Positions 22,319 to 34,294 of a stretch of 64,000 bases of DNA are shown here, piece by piece. The position numbers were made by a program, and so were the translations under genes. The stretch is taken from contig SGPM01000002.1 in NCBI GenBank assembly GCA_004802725.1, forward strand, positions 3,873 through 67,872. The letters run 5' to 3'. Each line of letters opens with the position of its first letter. Position 1 is the first letter of the stretch. The stretch is from Antrodiella citrinella (taxonomy: Eukaryota; Basidiomycota; Agaricomycetes; Polyporales; Steccherinaceae). The notes below the pieces were generated by a model that saw only the letters and a program-made list of their open reading frames with translations, had not been told where the DNA came from and did not search any database.

Positions 22319-23965
22319 ATGTCGGGACAAGTATCGCGACTGTCGTCTCTGCCGACATACCAATCAGTCTCGACATCTCGTCTGAAGGCTCTCTATTCCG
22401 ATTTTCATCAGCAGAAACACTCGAATCCTACCTCGTTTGCGTCAAATCTCGAGTGGTGGCGTCGCACTCTCCAGACTACCGTAGTGAAAGGATGGCAATC
22501 GCCATCGGACACTGAAATTGAGGCTGTTGACAGACTGGTTCTTCACGTCACCGGGTCTTCATTTGCTGAAGAGCTCAGATATGAGGGAGTTGGGAGGCCA
22601 CTTGGTCTAGCCGGAATCATCGTACGCTATTAGAGTCTCTCTCAGTCTATTGTATATCTGACAGGCCATCTACTAGCAAAGGCCGAACTAGTAGAGGAGA
22701 AAACATTCATATCTCTCCCCCAATTCTTGACAGATAGCAAGTCGATTTACGACCCAGGATGGCTTCCATACCGTATAGCGTCCTATGTGATCGGGAAACC
22801 TCTATGGTGGGCCCTTCAGCAACTCAATGTTGTTAGCACAGAAGAGTATATTGGAGGGCACGCTGGTGACAACGAACGGTGGCGTAGGATCAAAGGCGAT
22901 TATGTGGTTTTGAGCTTGCTGGAACGCGCAGCGGACGGCGTACTGCGGAAACAGCAAGCTAAAAACGGAATCTCGTTGGCCGATTCGCTGTACAAATTCG
23001 ACAGCTTCAGGAGGGAATTCTCTGCAGATGTTCTACCTGGTGCAACATTGTCTGAGCAAGATATTCGGGCTGTTCTGAAATATTTGGAGCGGGATAGAAA
23101 AGCAATCCTAGTTGAAGGAGAGGTAAGCCCTACATTCTCTTATCGCCTGATTGTTACTTATCTTTGACTATGCAGACAATCAAGTTCATTGACTCGTCAG
23201 AATCGAATGTGGAAATCACGGCAGTTGATACTGGCATTCTAGAGCTGAAGACTGGGGTAGAGAACTTGCAGGCGCAGGTAGACGATATTCAAAAGCGTCT
23301 TGTACAGTAAGTCTCCCATTTTTCGATGGATATAATGGCGCCTAATGCATAATGATAGACGGAGTGAGGGAATCGCAGAAGCACTGCGTGCAAAGCGGAA
23401 AGAGATCGCGATGAACCACCTGCGAATGCGCAAACAGCTAGAAGGCTTGCTCTCGAAGCGTCTGGCTTCTTTGGAGACTCTCCAATCCACATTAATACGT
23501 GTGGAGGCAGCCGCTGGCGACGTAGAGGTGTGTTCAGTGTTGATATCCCGTATGCGATTATGTGACCTTTCTCGTTAGATCCTCAAATCATACCAGACAT
23601 CGGCCGCGACCCTTCGCGCGGTCCTTGCACACCCAATGCTACAACGAGACAAGGTGGATGAGACGATGGAAGCTATGGCGTCTGCCAACGAGGACGCTCG
23701 GGAGATCGACGACATCATACGGTCGGGTACGGAGATCGCGCAGGGCAATATCATCGACGACAGCGAACTAGATGCAGAGTTGCAGGCAATGGTTGCTCAG
23801 GCAGATGCGGAGCGTAAGCAGCAGGAGCGCAGGCAACAGGAGGCAACCTTGGCTAGCTTGAAGCCTCCGTCACATATTCTGCAAGGATCATCCGAGGAGA
23901 CATGGACAGACCACGAGATGGATGAGGAATATCGTCATGCGAAGGAGGGTAGGCTGACAACCTGA
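22319..23965 (+). CDS. CHMP7: ESCRT-III protein CHMP7-like
   Basis: Membrane-remodelling protein that in animals and fission yeast (Cmp7) recruits ESCRT-III to the nuclear envelope. The N-terminal half (from MSGQVSRLSSLPTYQSVS, then WWRRTL, PLWWALQQLNVV, LSLLERAADGVL) matches the winged-helix region that replaces the usual Snf7 start. The C-terminal half is a Snf7 domain: coiled coils (ILELKTGVENLQAQVDDIQK), the helix KEIAMNHLRMRKQLEGLL, then QRDKVDETMEAMASANEDA and an acidic end EETWTDHEMDEEYRHA. At least four introns. The start at MSGQ is preferred to an in-frame Met 81 nt upstream, which would enter the shared promoter. Confidence 0.9.
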
Positions 23966-24180
23966 TTCGCATTATTGGGAGTAACACATCGCATTTACGA
24001 ATCCTTTCGACGACTTTTGTAACGACATCACGATATATTCATACTGTTTCAGTAAACGTTCTGGATGAATTGAGGAAAGGAGACGAGATGCAGGCTACAA
24101 AACCAGACGTATACAAGTTACTATTGAAACAAATGAGCCATTTGAGAAAGGTGGAAATATGTTCTTCACATCAAGAAATC

Positions 24181-26007
24181 CTAATAATTGCCGTCTCCAT
24201 GGGTGCGACTCTTCCTGTCCGCCTCGTATAACCCATAGATACTGTATGTCGGACTCCTGTAGTCCGCATAAGCATCCGGATTGGTATGAGACAGAGCCAT
24301 CTGAGCAAGCGAGGGTAACGGAGGCGGGGATGGAACTCTAGGGGGCTTGTCATCCGTCTTCTTTTTGACCAGAGGAGCTCGGGGTTTGCTGGTTGTACCT
24401 CCTGCTTGAGGCATCGCGCGCGTGGATGGAAGCGAGGTCATACTCTGGAACTCTGTGAGCATGAGATTCCCCAGACGAGCACTGGCCTCCATGGTCGGAC
24501 TCATGACGGAGCTACGCTGGCGTGCGTGTCCCAGATTTCTGCTCCGACGGCGGTCTCCAGCAAGAGTTATCGAGTCATCCGGATGAATCGTGGTCTGAGG
24601 AGATGGCGGCGAAGAAGGACTGCCTAGACCAAGGGCAGATGTCAAAGCTTGAGTGTCGCGTTCTCTGCGAGCTTCGGATTTGATGATAGGTGATTGAGAG
24701 GGCAATACGTATTGCGAGGATTCAAATGGATTGGCAACCGATCGGCGCGACGCAGAAGGCACTCGAGATAGTGTTGCAGAGGAGCGCATAGAAGCTGTGG
24801 GCGCATATGGGCCTTTGACAGGCATTCGACCGCCGCCAACAGTAGGCTTGGGTACAGCAAGAGTCGAGCCGTACGCTTTGCCAGAGCTTTCTGGATAGTC
24901 TTCGAAATAAGCGGAAGTAGCGACGCTCTGCCGTTTCCTTGACTTTGAGTCGTTCCGCTGTAAATTACTGCCATGATTAGGTTGAGGTCCGTCGATTGCG
25001 ATGCCGATGTCGGTGTAACCGGCGTTAGTCTGTGGGGATGATGGATAGATGGAAACAGACATGGCAGAGACTCGATTTGCTGCCTTAGTCAACGCAGCTT
25101 GTAGCTGTTGCTGAAGAGCCTGCGAAGGTGCAGGCTGAGGGGAAGGCTTGTGCTGAGCGCCGGTGCCATGTCCGTCGAAAGGGTAGCCAGTCTTGTCGCC
25201 AAGCACAGTAGCAGTTGAGGCTCTTTTGGCTGACATGTCGTTCTTGGTGGTAATTTTGCTGCTCATCGACACGTGTGGATATTGAGTCCAATTCCAGAGA
25301 ATACCGTTGCTCCCGGGTCGGGCAGAAGTCCTCTCCTTGCCGCCAAAGAGCGATTCTTCGTCGACATCCTCCTTCTGCTCCACGTAATCATCCTGAAGAA
25401 TAGGCAACGAAGGAATGGGGTGGGTACGTTTGCGGGGTCGAGTATAGGTCCAAATGGCGGCCATAATTGCCACGAGTATGAAGACCCCTCCGACCGCAAA
25501 ACACACAATCTTCACGACAGGCAGGGGCTTTGAGGATGACACATGTGGTGGCAACAACTGTGCTGCATCACCAGATGCCGTGGAAGTAGGTTCGGTCTGG
25601 GGCGTGTAGAACGTACTTGTTGGAGACGTAGATGGATATGGAATCGTAAGGGCAGTTCCCGTTGTAGCAAACGAGGCAAGCGGCGGCAACGGTGAGAACC
25701 CCATAGTCGTAGATGGAACAGCCGGCAAGACGCCAGTATGAACGGGGGTTTGGGTGTAGGTGTGCGTTATACCAGTATCCGGGGCGGGATCAGGAACGGC
25801 GTTGACATTGACATCGGAGGCCAGCTGCTTGGGTTTGGTCGAACCATGCTTGGGTTTCTTCTTCGCGGGTTTCTTGTCGCTAGAGTCGCTCTTGCTCCGA
25901 AGATCAGGATTGTAATCGACAGACTGCTGTTGAACCTTCGTCGAGTGGTACTTGTTTTGCTTCGATTTGCGGTGTTTGTCCTTGGTCTTTGAGGGTTGGC
26001 GCGACAT
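24181..26007 (-). CDS. Single-pass membrane protein of unknown function
   Basis: One exon of 608 codons. The N-terminus is very basic (MSRQPSKTKDKHRKSKQNK). A Pro/Thr/Ser-rich segment (about residues 75-160) follows, then one clear TM helix at about 164-188 (VVKIVCFAVGGVFILVAIM) ended by RPRKR, then about 400 Ser-rich, low-complexity residues. The arrangement resembles fungal wall-sensor or Mid2-like proteins, but a normal signal peptide is missing. Opening 147 nt upstream (26154) would add a second hydrophobic segment (IPLVLYFICAG), so that longer form is possible. No catalytic motif is seen. Divergent from the Crb2-like gene. Confidence 0.75.
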   Translation of the reverse strand: MSRQPSKTKDKHRKSKQNKYHSTKVQQQSVDYNPDLRSKSDSSDKKPAKKKPKHGSTKPKQLASDVNVNAVPDPAPDTGITHTYTQTPVHTGVLPAVPSTTMGFSPLPPLASFATTGTALTIPYPSTSPTSTFYTPQTEPTSTASGDAAQLLPPHVSSSKPLPVVKIVCFAVGGVFILVAIMAAIWTYTRPRKRTHPIPSLPILQDDYVEQKEDVDEESLFGGKERTSARPGSNGILWNWTQYPHVSMSSKITTKNDMSAKRASTATVLGDKTGYPFDGHGTGAQHKPSPQPAPSQALQQQLQAALTKAANRVSAMSVSIYPSSPQTNAGYTDIGIAIDGPQPNHGSNLQRNDSKSRKRQSVATSAYFEDYPESSGKAYGSTLAVPKPTVGGGRMPVKGPYAPTASMRSSATLSRVPSASRRSVANPFESSQYVLPSQSPIIKSEARRERDTQALTSALGLGSPSSPPSPQTTIHPDDSITLAGDRRRSRNLGHARQRSSVMSPTMEASARLGNLMLTEFQSMTSLPSTRAMPQAGGTTSKPRAPLVKKKTDDKPPRVPSPPPLPSLAQMALSHTNPDAYADYRSPTYSIYGLYEADRKSRTHGDGNY

Positions 26008-26453
26008 AATGGCTGAAGGAGCGGAGGTTATTAAGGAAAGGAAGACCTGCCACCAAATCCTCGGTTTGAGACGGCCAGCGCAGATAAAGTAGAGTACCAG
26101 CGGGATAAGACGTCGCACAAGGAGACGAGAATGAACGCTCACTGGCAAGTTCAAATTTCAAACTTCAGACGTCCAGAACTACATTGATAGACGCTGAACG
26201 CGTGAATCACGGGACCGCGTTTTTCAGACGCCCAGTAATTGGCCATTGTCAGACTCACTACACGACCTGAACTCATATTACTCTCTTCCTGACTACCCAA
26301 ACGCCTGTGTCTTCCTTGCATCTATCATCTACCACGTTTATTCTACATCTTTGATTACTCGCCTCACTGCATTGTTCATCAACCTCTGACTCAAGCCTCC
26401 CAATTCCCAAATTCAAGTCTCAGTCTGAGTCGCTCAGCATCCCTTGTTACGGA
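26008..26453. promoter_or_regulatory. Divergent promoter with an ACGCGT box
   Basis: 446 bp between outward-facing genes. One MluI cell-cycle box, ACGCGT, lies at 26198-26203, about 250 bp before the checkpoint gene. A CT-rich stretch (about 26280-26420) precedes that gene's start. Confidence 0.5.
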
Positions 26454-29400
26454 ATGCACAGACTGGATGACACGGTGATGTGCGTCTGCACAACTCGCCT
26501 GCATTTATATCGCTTTGACGTCTCATCCTCTTATAGAACCGATGACTCACAAGCCAGCCAGCTTCTGCGAGATGTGCTCGGCGGACCTCCGGGAGCGCGC
26601 AATCTCAAATCCCGGGCGGTGACCGCAGCCATACCAAGGAACAATACATCGCCGCCTCTTCGAGTCCAGTCTCCCGAAGTCAGCTATGGTCTTGGTGGGC
26701 TTGCTGACATAGAGACTCAGAGTGATGCTGCTCCTGTACCACCAGCAGATCGCGAGCATCCTGCAGCGTTCCTCGATGCACCAGATTCACAGACTTCAGA
26801 TGACTGGAAATACATATATGGAGGACAGCAGGAGACTTCCAGAAAGAGGGTACAGGGCAGTGTGGTTGAGCGGGAGGAGACTTCACCAAGAGGACGGACT
26901 TCGCGCGATTCTCCGGTGGCAGGACCGTCTCGACTCAATGATCCTCCTCCGGGGAAAGTCTCGCGCTACACCCCTCGCCCTCCGCAAGCTGTAGTTCGTC
27001 AAGACTCGTTTGCGGGACCTCTCCCTGTCATTGATCAACGCGCGTCCATGCGTGATTCAGCTATTTTCAAGCCGCTGTCCAAACTAGGACTCGATTCTCA
27101 GCTGGACGATGAGGATGAAGATAACCTCGCTGTCATACCACCTCGTGGTCGATCTCGAACACCCCTTGATACCCAGCCTACGCAGCTCCTTGACCGTTCA
27201 CAGGATGCTGGGTCTTTTGTTGCTGATTCAGACAATTCCCAAGAAAATCGCTCTCAAGCACCCCGAATGTCTGAAGCGCAACCTTCACAATCGCCCCTAG
27301 ACTTCAGTCAATTTTCCGATTTTCAGCAAGGGCAGGGCCAGGAATCCGGGTGCGTATCACTCGTCTCAAGGATGGATTGTGGTTCTCATTGCGACTCTAG
27401 TAGTGAGGACTTCCGAGCTGCTGCTATCGGAACGCCGCTCTCCGAAGCCCCGTCTGAGCCTACGGAACCCTCTGCTTCATTCTACGAGGCTACTCAGGAA
27501 TATGAAGCGACCCAGGAATACGCGGCGACTCAGCCCAGCAATGATGTAGACGATGGTTATGGGATCGGAGGTTCACACACAGCGACTACTGCTCCCTTGG
27601 GTATCCTGGCCATGGTAAACCCGGCCAAGAGATGGCGTTATCGGGGTGCTATCGCAATACGCGAAGCAGCAAATGCCGAAACACAAGTGACAGACAGTGT
27701 TGTTCCGGAGACTACTCAAGATCACACACGTGAGGAGGAACCCGCCTCACCTTCTGAATCCACTCAGCCTGCCTGGCCACTTCCTCGCAGCCGAGTCACA
27801 GACATACATGATCCTGCGAGCGGGTCTGTAGTCCTGGATTCGGAAGCGACACCTCTTAGTCGCTACCAAGATCTCCGCACCACTTCGCCAAATCCTTCCG
27901 AGGATTGGCGTGCATCTGAACCTTGTGCAGAACCTTCAGATTTTGCCATATTGGTGCCAGACAACCGGATCCCAGAACCACCTGAGGACTGGAAATCTTC
28001 AGAACCTTGCAGTATGGACGTGGCTGTGATTCCTGTCGCAAGTAATTCAATTGTACCTCCTCAAAGTCAAACAGAAGGTGCTCCTCTTGATGACGATTGT
28101 ACCGAGGACGAGGAAGCCGCTGTGAAGCTACAAGTCACATCAGCCTCGCGGGAGGAGGAGGAGGAGAGCGAAGAGGAGCTTCCTTTGGCAACTTTCACAA
28201 AGTCGCGCGTTCGTCGCCAATCCGCTGCTGAGATGCCTCCGCCAAAGGTGACATCTGCCAAGAGAGGTCGTGCACTGGCGAAGCAAATGTTCGACGATTC
28301 AACAGATACCGTTCTAGTGCCGTCTTCTAATCCGCAGCAAGACTTTCCCAACGGTCGCAGTACTCGTGCTGGTACTATCCCGGAGTCATCCAAGCGCGGT
28401 CGGACTGTTGCCGCGAAGAGACGTCCAGCCTCTCGCTCGCGAACACCTCAAGCGAAATCCAGGTCGCCTTCCCCATTGACATCGTCGGAGAATGAGACTG
28501 CTGTCAGTGGGGGTGAATTGCCTACTCTTGATCAGTGCGAGGGCGACACTGAGCTTGCCGAAGAAGACTACATGGACATGGATCGCCAGGAATCTCCGCC
28601 GCCGCCGTCTCGCAAGCGGAAGCGTGTCGCGTCAACGGCAAAGGCTACCTCGAGAAAGTCTAGCAAACTTTCCAGAGTCACGTCGTTAACTCCTCTACCC
28701 ACGAAAAGGATCAAGACATCGTCTTCGACATCTCGCAGCGGACTCATGGAGCCTACTCGTGTCTTTGCTTTGTGGCGCTCCGACGCCCATTATTACTCAG
28801 GTGTGGTTTACTCTCACCCGAATGTTGCTGTCTCGCAGTATCACATCAAGTTCGACGACGACACGGAGGATACCGTTGACTTAGTGAACATGCGCCAGTG
28901 CACACTGCGACAAGGGGATAGTGTCATGTTCACTCATTCCTCTCGCAAAGCAAGGGTCGTACAGGCATCCGACGATACTGTCTCTGTCTCTGTCAATGAC
29001 TCTGCGCCCATGGAACATCACGTCCGCGAAATCAGGCTTGCGGCAGGCACAGTACGCAATGATTGGAACGACCGGAAGCTCACACAGGATCAGATCCTCA
29101 CTGTCGTCAAACCTAAGTACCTCACCGAAACACCGTCGAAGGCGTCGATGTTTAGTGCTGGTTCCTCCAAGAGCATCCACAAACTCAAAATGCTCTCGGG
29201 AATTGGCCTCGTCGTATCACTAAGTCCAAACACTGAACAATGGGAGAATCAAAAACAGAAGATCATGGACGTCATCAAGAAAAACGATGGCGTTTCTGTA
29301 GAAGACTGGACTGATATTTTCAAGATGGACGGGAAGTTGGAGAAGTCGGGGAAACGCTGGGTGGCACGAAAGGAAGATGTCATAGTGCGACGTAACCTCG

Positions 29401-30091
29401 AAAACGTGTTCATGATTTCGGACGCGCCTCATCAAAAGCCCAAGTATCTGCTCGCTCTTGCTTTAGGAATTCCATGCGTATCATCTGAGTGGCTAGCAAA
29501 TGAGGTACTTGGTCTTGGACATTCCCTTCTCAAGTACTGATTTCCGGTAGAAGCAGGACATGAAGACATGGCAGTGTTACCTTCTTCCCGCTGGCTTCAG
29601 CGTACAGCTGCACTACAGGATGTCGCAGCTGGTGAACATGGATTGGGGCGACGAGGATAGACACTTGGACCGAATTATGCACAACGTCGCGCCTGCCAAA
29701 GTGTTCGCTGGTCAGAACATTCTCTACGTTTCCTCTGATTTCGTACCACAACCTAAGAACAATCGAAAGGTACGTGGTCGAAGATCCTGGTGCTCAACAC
29801 AGCAGACTGATATATCGAGAGTAGACCAATTCGGACGCTGTGCAAGCCCAGGAAGCTAACCGCACTATCCCCAAAATCATCCTGTGCATGGGTGCTTCCA
29901 GGGTGGAGGCAGTTGCGTCGGCAAGCGACGCATCGAAGGCACCCAAGTTGTTTGACTATGTGGTCGTCAAAGACCCGCAGGAAGTTGGACAATTCTCCGC
30001 GAAAGGCGTCACCTGCGTCCACTTCAAGTGGGTCAAGGACTGCCTGATAGCCAGTCGCCTTCTTCCACTCGATTTCGACTACACGGCTTGA
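26454..30091 (+). CDS. CRB2: DNA-damage checkpoint protein, Crb2/Rhp9/53BP1-like
   Basis: Mediator that binds modified histones near breaks and brings in checkpoint kinases. A long disordered N-terminus (about 740 residues) with many SQ/TQ sites, such as YEATQEYEATQEYAATQ, offers ATM/ATR phosphorylation sites. A Tudor region near 28750-28990 holds VFALWRSDAHYYSGVVYS, the FDDDTEDTVD loop and GDSVMFTHSSRKARVV. Two BRCT repeats follow: one near 29170-29500 (MLSGIGLVVSLS, ALGIPCVSSEWLANE) and one near 29700-30090 (FAGQNILYVSS, GVTCVHFKWVKDCLIASR). The first intron is read from 26480, giving MHRLDDTVITDDSQASQ. An in-frame 51-nt GT-AG segment (about 27351-27401) may be another intron. The last introns are near 29503 and 29770. 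Confidence 0.92.
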
Positions 30092-30684
30092 TCTAATCTC
30101 CGTTCATCGTATATTGTTCCCATTCTTGTCTCTATCTTACGCGCATGAGCGTTCTTGTCTTTACCATATCCCGCCTCTATTTCTTGGAGTATCCATCGCT
30201 TTGTCAGCAGTCGTTTTGTTGCTATATCGTGTCTCAGCATCGCTAATCTGTATTGTAAGATACTTCTTGGATAAATACAGATCTTGACCAAATTGTCATC
30301 GTCCCAGTCCTTACTCAGACTGTAACAACCCTGAGACGACGTGGCGCTTACAGGAAGAACGCGGTCACGTGACCGGAAGTCAACGCGTCGCGTCGCGGTT
30401 GCACGACTGGTCACCGCAACTCCCCCAGCGCAGACACATGCAAATACATAGTAAATGTCTATGTATATTTCGACCTGCGATGAGAGCATAGTACAACGAG
30501 AGCAAGCGACAAAAGACAGGGACAGCATAGATGGACAGCAATTCAAGACAGTCTCGATAGCAATCCGAAACAACGATAAGTAGAGCAACAGGAGAACGAC
30601 AAACAAAACATGAAGAGCATAGGTGAACAGCAGATTTGCGACAAGGGGTAATAAGATTAAAACATATATGGAGAAGCCCGACAC
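30092..30684. other. Convergent intergenic region
   Basis: 593 bp between the 3' ends of two converging genes. It contains a perfect 14-bp palindrome CGGTCACGTGACCG (30362-30375) with a CACGTG core, and an ACGCGT at 30383-30388. A 201-codon open frame on the minus strand is hydrophobic, then irregular, and looks like chance. No gene is supported. Confidence 0.4.
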
Positions 30685-32043
30685 TCAGCGTCGGTAGTAC
30701 GATTTGCGTTTAGTCGGGGGTTCACTTGCAACACTGGCTGCACTGCTGCTTTGGCTTGACTGCAGGCTAGTATTGGTATCGGTAGGAATGTCGAAAGTGA
30801 AAGTCGGGACCGAGAGGTCACTGGATTGGCTAGAGGAGCCGGCGCTGGACGGAACAGGGTCACTGGACGGACCAGTCTCGCTAGAGAAGGGGGAGCTGGT
30901 GCTATCCTGGCTAGAGATAAACGCTAAGTCCGTGTCCAAGTCTTGAAGGAGGTCCCACTTGTCGTTGTAAGATGATTTCTGCGTAGATAGATCAGGAACA
31001 CATTCATGGGTGTATGTGAGTAGATGCTGACCCTGCTATCAGTCTTAAGCTTCTTCGTGCTAGGACCAGGAGACGGGCTCGGCGTCATCAGCAATGCCTT
31101 TCTTTTGACACCCAAGAGTGACTCGGGATTCGGGACAAGTCCCTCATGATCTTCGTCTGGATCTATCTCTACCTCTTCCTCATCATGGTCATGGTCGTCT
31201 TCCTCATCGTCAAGTTCAGCTTCAGCGACACCGGGTGAAGCAGCTATATGTAGGGCCACAAGACTATCTAAAGGATGACGTTTCAACAATAGGCAGCAAA
31301 CATAAGTAGGCACAAATTTATACCAAGGGGCAGATACCTGAACTCAAAGGTGACGTAGACTTCAGGTTCAGTAGGGTCGTAAGGCTCTGTCGACCATGTC
31401 TGTATGTACTGTTTCGGCGCAGGTCGTAGGTCACCGTACCTAAGTATCCCTATATTTAGCACCCAAGGTTGAGCAAGTCAGAAGAACACGCACTTGATAC
31501 GATGTGCTCCTGGGCTCCCTTTTTTTGGCCTGGGCGGAGCCGCATACTCATTGGCCTGATAGGACCCGACGCGTCTTACCCGCTTGATCATCAACTCAAT
31601 GACATTTGCACTACCATCGTTCTCGCTTCCGTCATCCTCTAGTGGGAGTTGGGTACTGTATGCAATTGAAATGATGTGGTGCCTACCTTCGGTGTGTTTA
31701 GCGAAGACGAAGGGGACCTCAGCCTCAGTGCCGACTCTAGTACTCCCTCTCGACTCATCTCCAAACCCGAATAGAAAGCGGCCCGGAATCATAGTTCCGT
31801 CAAGATAGATGTATGAGGCGGTATCGACGAATCCTCCATGATCGCGCCAATGCACGGTGAAGGGCTAGCCTCAAGCATTAGCTATATGTACTGTTCGTGC
31901 AGCAAGGCCACACTCACTTGTCCGTCATAACTGGGTATCCAGCATGATGCGATATTCTCCCTCTCGTCAATCTCGGTCTTGAACTGAGGGAGAAGAGTCC
32001 CATTGCACGTTATCCAAGCCGAGAATCCACGATGTGTGAGCAT
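30685..32043 (-). CDS. DUF7918-like basidiomycete protein
   Basis: About five exons. The N-terminus MLTHRGFSAWITCNGTLL, then ASCWIPSYDGQ spliced to PFTVHWRDHGGFVDTASYI, fits the DUF7918 domain, a family expanded in agaricomycetes and of unknown function. The domain runs through GRFLFGFGDE and a conserved IELMIKRVRRVGS segment to about residue 170, and ends near YDPTEPEVYVTFEFRYL. The C-terminal part is acidic (a run of Asp and Glu), then basic (GVKRKALL, TKKLKTD), then Ser-rich, ending PPTKRKSYYRR, so a nuclear location is plausible. Family recognition is from memory of the N-terminal pattern. Function is unknown. Confidence 0.75.
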
Positions 32044-32897
32044 CGTCCTAAACAGCTAGTGAGCAGGACGCTAACAGCGACCGGTGTGGCCGCCGGCCTA
32101 CCTCTCGGAGTGGGGTGGAACAAGTTCCAAAGTGAATGCGTGAAGAGTTTCGTGATATTATATGAGGAATCCGTTTATCGTATGAATGAAAATGGTCGTG
32201 AAAGAGGAAGAGAAAGAACACGAAAAGTGCGGACACCGCTGCCATTAGACGCCAATAATTCGGTTCAACCATCCACGTGGTTGTGGCGACCGATCGAGCG
32301 CTTGAATGTGATGAATGTGATATTAGAGAAGGGTACAGCGAACTTGAACCGTCTTCTCGTGCTGAGCGCACTCTTGTCATCGCCGCAGACCTATCGTGAG
32401 CAGTGTTGCATATGTTGCATGTTGTGATGGCGAACGGGGATTATTACAGTCTGCTGATGACTAGCGTAGGTCTGAATATCGACTAAAGAGTACATAAGGC
32501 TGCTAAGGTGCTAGTAGTTTCATCATCAAAGTACCATCGTGAGCTTTAAGCCTCAAGGATGAGCAAGAGGGCATCTCTGAGATCGTCTGACTGGTGGATC
32601 GTCCTCTCGATTCTCAATGATCTTGAACACCAACATATGCGCTGCATTAATCCCTAAATGGCCTCATAAGACGGTGCGTCTAAGCCTTGGCATTTAATCA
32701 ACGCCTCGCCTTTTCATCGCATTTGCCAGGAACAACCCATTCCCTTGTACTCCGACCCACGTAAAGAGGCCTGGAGAGTCAGGAGACCTAGCCCTGACAG
32801 TCCTTGGAAAACCTAAATACTTCCGCGATGTGATAGGAACAACCGTCGACCCCACCGGCGTCGACGCTCTGTCCTTCTTGACCGCACGGTGTGCGCC
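32044..32897. other. Long divergent intergenic region
   Basis: 854 bp between two outward-facing start codons. The reading frames in it are short and none looks coded. It should hold both promoters. No TATA box, repeat or RNA gene was found that I can support. Confidence 0.4.
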
Positions 32898-34294
32898 ATG
32901 GCGTGGGCCCACAATGTTCTGTCCCTCTCGCTTCTCCTCACTGTGTTCTCTCTGGTCAAGGGACAGAATACAAATGCCACATGCAATGCCGCCATTACCT
33001 GGGTACGAAAGTCTCACATTGTTGTGTCACTCGTTTCGTTGAGACTTTACTTGTCAGGTGGATAACTCGAGAGACCAGAGCCCCTGCCTAGTTGCTGCGT
33101 ATCTCATGGGTGCTTGTGAGTCAGATGGACGTGAGTAATAATTTCGCTGTTCATTTTCGCAATGTCTCAAGCGACCACACAAACAGAATTTACAGTGACG
33201 GACCTGGCCTCGGATGGCGTCAATGCGACGTATCATCTGTCGCTGGCACAGACGTCTCCTTGCACTTGTAGCTCAGTAACGTATTCTGTCCTGAGTGCAT
33301 GTGCATTCTGTCAAGGGTTTTCTTTTCTCGAGTGAGCACATACGTATCATCGCTCGAAGGGATATTGACACCACCCGGGTAGCTGGAACGACTGGGTCAC
33401 CATCTGTCCCTCGCTGCTCGTATCAAACGGATCGTGAGTTGATTATTTATCTGTTTTTCTGGGTATACTCTGTATATCAAGCACTGAACGTTCTTTGCAG
33501 CTATCCCCATGTCATTCCCTCCGGCACAGCTATACCGGGGTGGGCATATTTACCATTGGTACGTCGTATTATCGCTTTCTAACGATGCATCAGAAGTCAT
33601 GGTTCTTCGCCGCCAGTCGCCATTGAATTCGGGTTCTTGGGATCCCACAGTGGCGCAGGCATTCCTTCAATCTCGTGAGTTCCTTTTGATATTTCCGCAG
33701 TTCAGTCTGTAACGAAATCATTGGCCAGATCCGGACCCGACTAGTAGTGGCACATTTACGCCTACTTTGACGGAGACAAGTAGTAGTGCATCTCCTTCCA
33801 CTACCTCTCCGATCAACTCTGGACCTTCCAAACACTCTGACACCGGAGCTATCATTGGCGGAGCTGTCGGAGGTGGCTTGGGTCTGTTGTTGCTCTGTGC
33901 TCTTGCCCTCTTCTTTTGGCGACGACGTGACAACAATCGCAAGGCGCGAGCACCATCTGCGGCATTCTCAGCAGCAAGCTTTCCTCCCAGCGTACCGAAC
34001 TCTCCGAGTCCAGCAGATGAGAAATACACTTCCTCGGGCTCTACTCCAAGTCCGTTCAATCCTGCGGCCAGTCCGCAAGGATATCCACAGGCTCATTATA
34101 CCTTGGTCGATACGGTCCCCCTCATGGTTTATGTGAGTCCATATCGTGATGATCATTGGGGGTGGATACCTAAACACCAATGACAACAGAATCCTGATGA
34201 TCCCTCCACGTTCCCCGATGCGTACCGCCACGGTGTGACCCGGGATAGTACATATGGGCCAATCAACAACGGTGGCATGTACACATCCGCGTAG
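32898..34294 (+). CDS. Secreted-type Cys-rich single-pass membrane protein
   Basis: Signal peptide (MAWAHNVLSLSLLLTVFSLVKG) followed by an extracellular domain with regularly spaced Cys: ATCNAAITWVDNSRDQSPC, then TCSSVTYSVLSACAFCQG and SWNDWVTICP. A Ser/Thr-rich stalk leads to one TM helix (GAIIGGAVGGGLGLLLLC), then WRRRD and a Pro/Ser-rich cytoplasmic tail with GYPQAHYTLVD. I have seen this Cys pattern in many agaricomycete proteins, but it has no assigned function that I know. The layout suggests a surface receptor or wall sensor. There are about seven short introns, and exons near 33330-33700 are the least certain. Confidence 0.8.

Noticed and set aside
30079..30684. 201-codon minus-strand open frame with a hydrophobic start
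   Set aside because: It fills a convergent 3' gap, overlaps the end of the checkpoint gene, and its composition changes abruptly with no family resemblance.
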